From assembly GCA_963745405.1 (NCBI GenBank), contig CAVUWY010000002.1, positions 1,178,001 to 1,242,000 of the forward strand: DNA of 64,000 bases. The letters run 5' to 3'. Every line of letters begins with the position of its first letter. Position 1 is the stretch's first letter. This document shows positions 60,687 to 64,000 of the stretch, one piece after another. Origin of the DNA: C-114 sp963745405. GTDB taxonomy: Bacteria > Chloroflexota > Limnocylindria > Limnocylindrales > CSP1-4. A program made the position numbers and the translations under genes. The notes beneath the pieces were generated by a model. It was not told the origin of the DNA, did no database searches, and saw only the letters and a list, made by a program, of their open reading frames with translations.

Positions 60687-61804
60687 CGCCGGCCGCCGTG
60701 ACCCACGGCCAGCCGGACGCCCGGACCGACGAGCGTGTGGCCGCCGAGGACGATCGGGATCGGGGCGTCGGCGGCGGCGCGCGTCAGCGCCCGCAGCCAG
60801 GGATCGGCGATCCCGTCGGGGAGGAGCAGGTCCGAGGCGAAGCGGTCCTCCGCGGCCGGCCATGCCCGCTCGTCGACACCGAGCCGGTGTGCCAAGAGGA
60901 CACGGCTGTCGACGACGGCCGCGTCGGCGAGCTCTGCCAGCCGTGCCCCGAGCGCCTGGGGCCCGTCGCGGTCGAGGATCAGTCCGAGGACCGACCTCGG
61001 CGGCCGATCCGCCCTGGTGGTTCGGTCCCCTCGCCCGCCCACCCCGGGTGTCTGCGCGGCGGTGTCGTCGCCGACCGCGAGGAGCGACGATGCCCTGAGC
61101 CCGCGCTCCTCGACGAGGGCCCGGACCCGGCACGACGTGTGCGACTCGAGCCACTGCAGGCTCGCGGTGGAGGTGCGGCCGGAGACGAGCAGCTCGCGCC
61201 GGCGATCCGCCGCCACCGCGCGGACGGCGTCGAGGCGACCTCGCAGCCGATCGAGCGTCGGCTCGCGGCGCGCCCGTCCGGTGAGGGCGGCGTCGAGCGG
61301 GCTGTCGAGATCGACCTGGAGGCGCCAGCGCGAGCGCAGGTCGGCGACGGTCCAGCCCGCCCGTTCCGCGAGCCAGCGACCGAGGGCGTTGTCGCCCGGC
61401 AGGGCGGGGATCGCCGGGAGGTCGGTGGCGTCGGCGATCGCGATCGCGTCGGCCGAGTAACGATTGTTGGCGAGTGCCGTCCGTGGGCCGGCGCTGCCGC
61501 TCGCCGCCTCGACGAAGGCGCGTCGATCGGCGCCGGTCGCCAGCGGCATCGAGCCCGACCCGAGGACGATCAGGCCCGCCTCGCGGTCCAGGCCGGCGAC
61601 GAGGCCGCCGAGTCGCTCGCCGAAGGAGGTATCGTCGGGCCGCCCGACGACGAGGTCGACGTCGTCCGCGCCGGCCTCGCGAAAGCCGCGGCGGTGGCGC
61701 TCGCCGTTCTCGAGGCGGACGCGCTCGAGGAGCCGCTCGAGCGGTCCCGCCGACGGGCTCGGCTCGACGTGAAGGATCCTGACGGACGCGCGACGATGGG
61801 GCAC
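60683..61804 (-). CDS. Unknown protein, possibly nucleotidyltransferase-like
   Basis: A 373-residue soluble protein I cannot assign firmly. The first half has GLIVLGSGSMPLATG, ALANNRYSADAIA and LQVDLDSPLDAAL, a pattern resembling GT-A nucleotidyltransferases such as CofC/MobA types, though the N-terminal substrate loop is not clear. The second half (SGRTSTASLQWLESHTSCRVRALVEERGLRASS and SVLGLILDRDGPQALGARLAELADAAVVDSRVLLAHRLG) is not recognised. It overlaps the MidA-like gene by four bases, so they are co-transcribed. GTG 61804 lies seven bases after minus-strand TAGACT, so the message may be leaderless. Confidence 0.45.
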   Translation of the reverse strand: MPHRRASVRILHVEPSPSAGPLERLLERVRLENGERHRRGFREAGADDVDLVVGRPDDTSFGERLGGLVAGLDREAGLIVLGSGSMPLATGADRRAFVEAASGSAGPRTALANNRYSADAIAIADATDLPAIPALPGDNALGRWLAERAGWTVADLRSRWRLQVDLDSPLDAALTGRARREPTLDRLRGRLDAVRAVAADRRRELLVSGRTSTASLQWLESHTSCRVRALVEERGLRASSLLAVGDDTAAQTPGVGGRGDRTTRADRPPRSVLGLILDRDGPQALGARLAELADAAVVDSRVLLAHRLGVDERAWPAAEDRFASDLLLPDGIADPWLRALTRAAADAPIPIVLGGHTLVGPGVRLAVGHGGRR

Positions 61805-61832
61805 GCAGGCGAGTCTAGCGAGGAGGTCGGTC

Positions 61833-62469
61833 GTGGCGGTGGATGGCGCTCGATCGTCCCGGCGTGTCGTCCGCGCCTACGTCGGGCTCGGGGCGAACGT
61901 CGGGCCGGCCGCGGAGACGCTCGCGCGTGGGATCCGCGCCCTGGCCGCGCTGCCGGGCGCCAGGCTTCGCGGCGTCTCGCGCCTGTACGCCACCGAACCG
62001 TGGGGCGTCGTGGACCAGCCCGAATTCCGCAACGCGGTCGTGGCGCTCGACGTCAGGTCGGGGAGAGACGCGGCGGCCGGCGCGGGCGACCTGCTGGTCG
62101 CCCTCAAGGACATCGAACGCGCCTTCGGCCGACAGCAACGGGACCGCTGGGGACCCCGGGAGATCGACCTCGACCTGCTCGTGTTCGGCCGGGCCAGCGT
62201 GTCGACCGTCCGTCCGCCCGGCGGTCGATCGGACGATCCGGCCAAGGCCGGTCTGCCGCTGACCGTTCCGCATCCGCACATCGCGGAGCGGCTGTTCGTC
62301 CTCGAGCCAGCTCGCCGACCTGGCTCCGGGACTCGTGCCGCCCGGCTGGGCGGAAACGGTCCGGACCGCCCGCGACCGTCGCCGGGCGATCGATGGACCG
62401 AGGGCGGCCCGGCCCATCGCCGCCTGGTCCACCGAAACGGGCGGCTGGCTGCCGCCCGGCGATCGCTAG
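61833..62469 (+). CDS. folK: 2-amino-4-hydroxy-6-hydroxymethyldihydropteridine pyrophosphokinase, one apparent frameshift
   Basis: HPPK of folate synthesis: AYVGLGANVGPAAETL, YATEPWGVVDQPEFRNAVV, GRQQRDRWGPREIDLDLLVFG and TVPHPHIAERLFVLEP are all family motifs. After LEP the frame is lost: removing one base near 62307-62311 restores LADLAPGLVPPGW and a frame that ends at TAG 62467-62469, giving a typical C-terminus of about 50 residues. The main frame otherwise runs on to 63620 against glpX. I annotate the corrected gene. GTG 61833 has AGGAGGT five bases upstream. Confidence 0.8.
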
Positions 62470-63452
62470 AGCCGGACGCTCGGCGGGCGGCTCCGGTCGA
62501 ACATGTGGACCGTGTCGACGAAGCGGACCTGCTTCGTCCGATAGGCCATCACGAGCGAGTGGGTCCGGGCCCCGCCACCGAAGAAGCGGACGCCCCGCAG
62601 GAGGTCGCCGTCGGTGACGCCGGTCGCCGCGAAGACGACGCTGTCGCCGGAGGCGAGGTCCTCGGTCGTGTAGACCCGCTCCTCGTCGCCGTGGCCCATC
62701 GCCGTCGCCCGCCGGCGTTCCTCGTCGTTGCGGAAGCGGAAGCGTGCCTGGATCTCGCCGCCGAGGCAGCGCAGGGCGGCCGCCGTGATGACGCCCTCCG
62801 GGGCGCCGCCGATGCCCATGACGGCGTGGACGCCCGTCCCCGAGACCGCGCACGAGATGGCCGCCGACAGGTCGCCGTCGCTGATGAGCTGGATGCGCGC
62901 TCCCGCCCCGCGGACCTCGGCGATGAGGCTCTCGTGGCGGGGCCGGTCGAGGATGATCACGGTGATGTCCGACACGCTCCGGCCGAGCGCCGAGGCGATC
63001 CGCTGGAGGTTCTCGGTCGGCGACAGCCGGATGTCGACCCGTCCGGCCGCGACCGGCCCGACGCACAGCTTCTCGAGATAGGTATCGGGAGCGTGGAGGA
63101 GCCCGCCGCGCTCGGATGCGGCAAGGACCGTGATCGCGTTGGCCTGGCCCATCGCGACGAGGTTCGTCCCCTCGAGCGGATCGACCGCGATGTCGATCGC
63201 CTGGCTCGTCTTCCTGTCGTCCTCGCTCTGGCGACCCACGGGCTCTCCGATGTAGAGCATCGGAGCCTGGTCGCGCTCGCCCTCGCCGATGACGATCGTG
63301 CCGGCCATGTCGATCTCGTCCATGGTCCGGCGCATCGCCTCGGTCGCCGCCCGGTCCGCCTCCATCCGGTCGCCGCGGCCCATGAAGCGGGCCGACGCGA
63401 CCGCCGCCGCCTCCGTCACCCGGACCATGTCGAGGGCAAGGAGCTGTTCCAC
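62466..63452 (-). CDS. glpX: Fructose-1,6-bisphosphatase class II
   Basis: A 328-residue GlpX-type FBPase: GTIVIGEGERDQAPMLYIGE and IDIAVDPLEGTNLVAMG bind metal and phosphate; DGDLSAAISCAV and GIGGAPEGVITAAALRCLGGE follow. It catalyses gluconeogenic hydrolysis of fructose-1,6-bisphosphate. Its stop overlaps the folK end convergently. Confidence 0.96.
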   Translation of the reverse strand: MEQLLALDMVRVTEAAAVASARFMGRGDRMEADRAATEAMRRTMDEIDMAGTIVIGEGERDQAPMLYIGEPVGRQSEDDRKTSQAIDIAVDPLEGTNLVAMGQANAITVLAASERGGLLHAPDTYLEKLCVGPVAAGRVDIRLSPTENLQRIASALGRSVSDITVIILDRPRHESLIAEVRGAGARIQLISDGDLSAAISCAVSGTGVHAVMGIGGAPEGVITAAALRCLGGEIQARFRFRNDEERRRATAMGHGDEERVYTTEDLASGDSVVFAATGVTDGDLLRGVRFFGGGARTHSLVMAYRTKQVRFVDTVHMFDRSRPPSVRL

Positions 63453-63460
63453 CGCCCGGC

Positions 63461-64000
63461 TCAGTGGCGGAAATGGCGACGGCCGGTGAAGACCATCGCC
63501 AGGTGGTGGCGATCGGCGACCTCGATCGCCATCTCGTCGCGGATCGAGCCGCCCGGCTGGATGATCGCGGTGACGCCGGCGTTGGCCGCCGCCTGGATCC
63601 CGTCCGGGAAGGGGAAGTAGGCGTCGGACGCCATCACCGCGAGCTTGGCCCGATCGCCGGCCCGGCGGAGGGCGATCTCGACCGAGACCTGGCGGCTCGC
63701 CTGGCCGCCGCCGATGCCGACGGTGGCGGCGCCGCGGGCGAGGACGATCGCGTTCGAGTGGACATGGCGTACCGCCCGCCAGGCGAAGAGGAGGTCGGTC
63801 AGCTCCTCGAGGGTGGGTCGACGCTTCGTCACGACCTGGAGCTGGCCCTTGTCGAGGCCGAGCTCGTCCATCGTCTCGACCAGGAGCCCGCCGGCGACCC
63901 GCTTGAAGTCGAGCGAGGCGATCCCGTAGTCGCGCAGGCCCTCGGTCGGGTCCGGTGGCACCGCCAGGAGCTCGAGGCCGGTCTTGGGGTTGAGGAGCTC
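63461..64000 (-). CDS. purH: Bifunctional purine biosynthesis protein PurH, C-terminal part (5' end outside window)
   Basis: The C-terminal AICAR transformylase end: ELLNPKTGLELLAVPP, QVVTKRRPTLEELTDLLFAW, VKHVHSN-type VRHVHSNAIVLARG, GGGQASRQVS and ASDAYFPFPDGI, ending GRRHFRH. It continues beyond 64000. It lies 8 bases upstream of glpX on the same strand. Confidence 0.96.
   Translation of the reverse strand, partial: ELLNPKTGLELLAVPPDPTEGLRDYGIASLDFKRVAGGLLVETMDELGLDKGQLQVVTKRRPTLEELTDLLFAWRAVRHVHSNAIVLARGAATVGIGGGQASRQVSVEIALRRAGDRAKLAVMASDAYFPFPDGIQAAANAGVTAIIQPGGSIRDEMAIEVADRHHLAMVFTGRRHFRH

Noticed and set aside
62470..63620. Extension of folK through the glpX region on the plus strand
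   Set aside because: The open frame is antisense to a clear GlpX enzyme and arises from the folK frameshift.

Overview
The window is a 64-kb piece of a very GC-rich bacterial chromosome with compact operons and many 1- to 4-base gene overlaps. The core gene order (prfB-ftsE-ftsX-S41 protease-smpB; jag-yidC-yidD-rnpA-rpmH / dnaA-dnaN-recF-DUF721), an F420-type luciferase-like enzyme, bifunctional nuclease, DUF2723 and GT-C enzymes, and phosphatidylinositol-lipid genes fit an uncultured Chloroflexota lineage (Limnocylindria/Ellin6529-like). Actinomycetota is the main alternative. This placement is inference, because no rRNA gene is present. Frame-breaking indels concentrated near 11.7-14.0 kb, with one more in folK, suggest a draft or metagenome assembly.

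Layout. 0-10 kb: prfB end, GNAT, ftsEX, CtpA-like protease, a small leader-peptide/hairpin unit, smpB, an F420-type oxidoreductase, a proline-racemase-family enzyme, tmRNA and an MFS exporter. 10-20 kb: VanW-like protein, then the replication-origin neighbourhood: jag, yidC, yidD, rnpA and rpmH on the minus strand, dnaA, a DnaA-box-containing spacer (probable oriC), dnaN, recF and DUF721 on the plus strand. 20-34 kb: a membrane pseudo-phosphatase/propeller protein, rhomboid protease, bifunctional nuclease, and a block of membrane glycosyltransferases that includes an about 1,830-residue double GT-C fusion. 33.5-40 kb: a seven-gene minus-strand operon headed by an ArsR-type repressor and encoding inositol-phosphate synthase, a CDP-alcohol phosphatidyltransferase, two acyltransferases, a PHP phosphoesterase and a PimA-like mannosyltransferase, which looks like a phosphatidylinositol-mannoside pathway. 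40-44 kb: MFS, CorA-like, sortase-like and a Pro/Ser-rich membrane peptide. 44-59 kb: a complete but strongly rearranged complex I operon. 59-64 kb: MidA/NDUFAF7-like methyltransferase, an unknown protein, folK, glpX and the end of purH.

Most interesting. (1) The complex I operon runs nuoA-B-C-D-H-[NuoI/NuoE hybrid]-F-[NuoG 2Fe-2S + GltD flavoenzyme + NuoG/NuoI clusters]-J-K-L-M-N. Canonical NuoE, NuoG and NuoI are absent as separate genes, and the NuoF N3 cluster motif lacks a cysteine, so the electron-input arm seems rebuilt around a GltD/NfnB-like flavoprotein. (2) Between the S41 protease and smpB lies a self-contained promoter - full-length Shine-Dalgarno - 16-codon ORF - mutually exclusive hairpins - terminator-like stem, reminiscent of an attenuator. 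(3) The GT-C fusion carries a beta-propeller inserted into the first extracytoplasmic loop of its PMT domain. (4) The PIM-like operon is translationally coupled to an ArsR regulator with visible palindromic operators.
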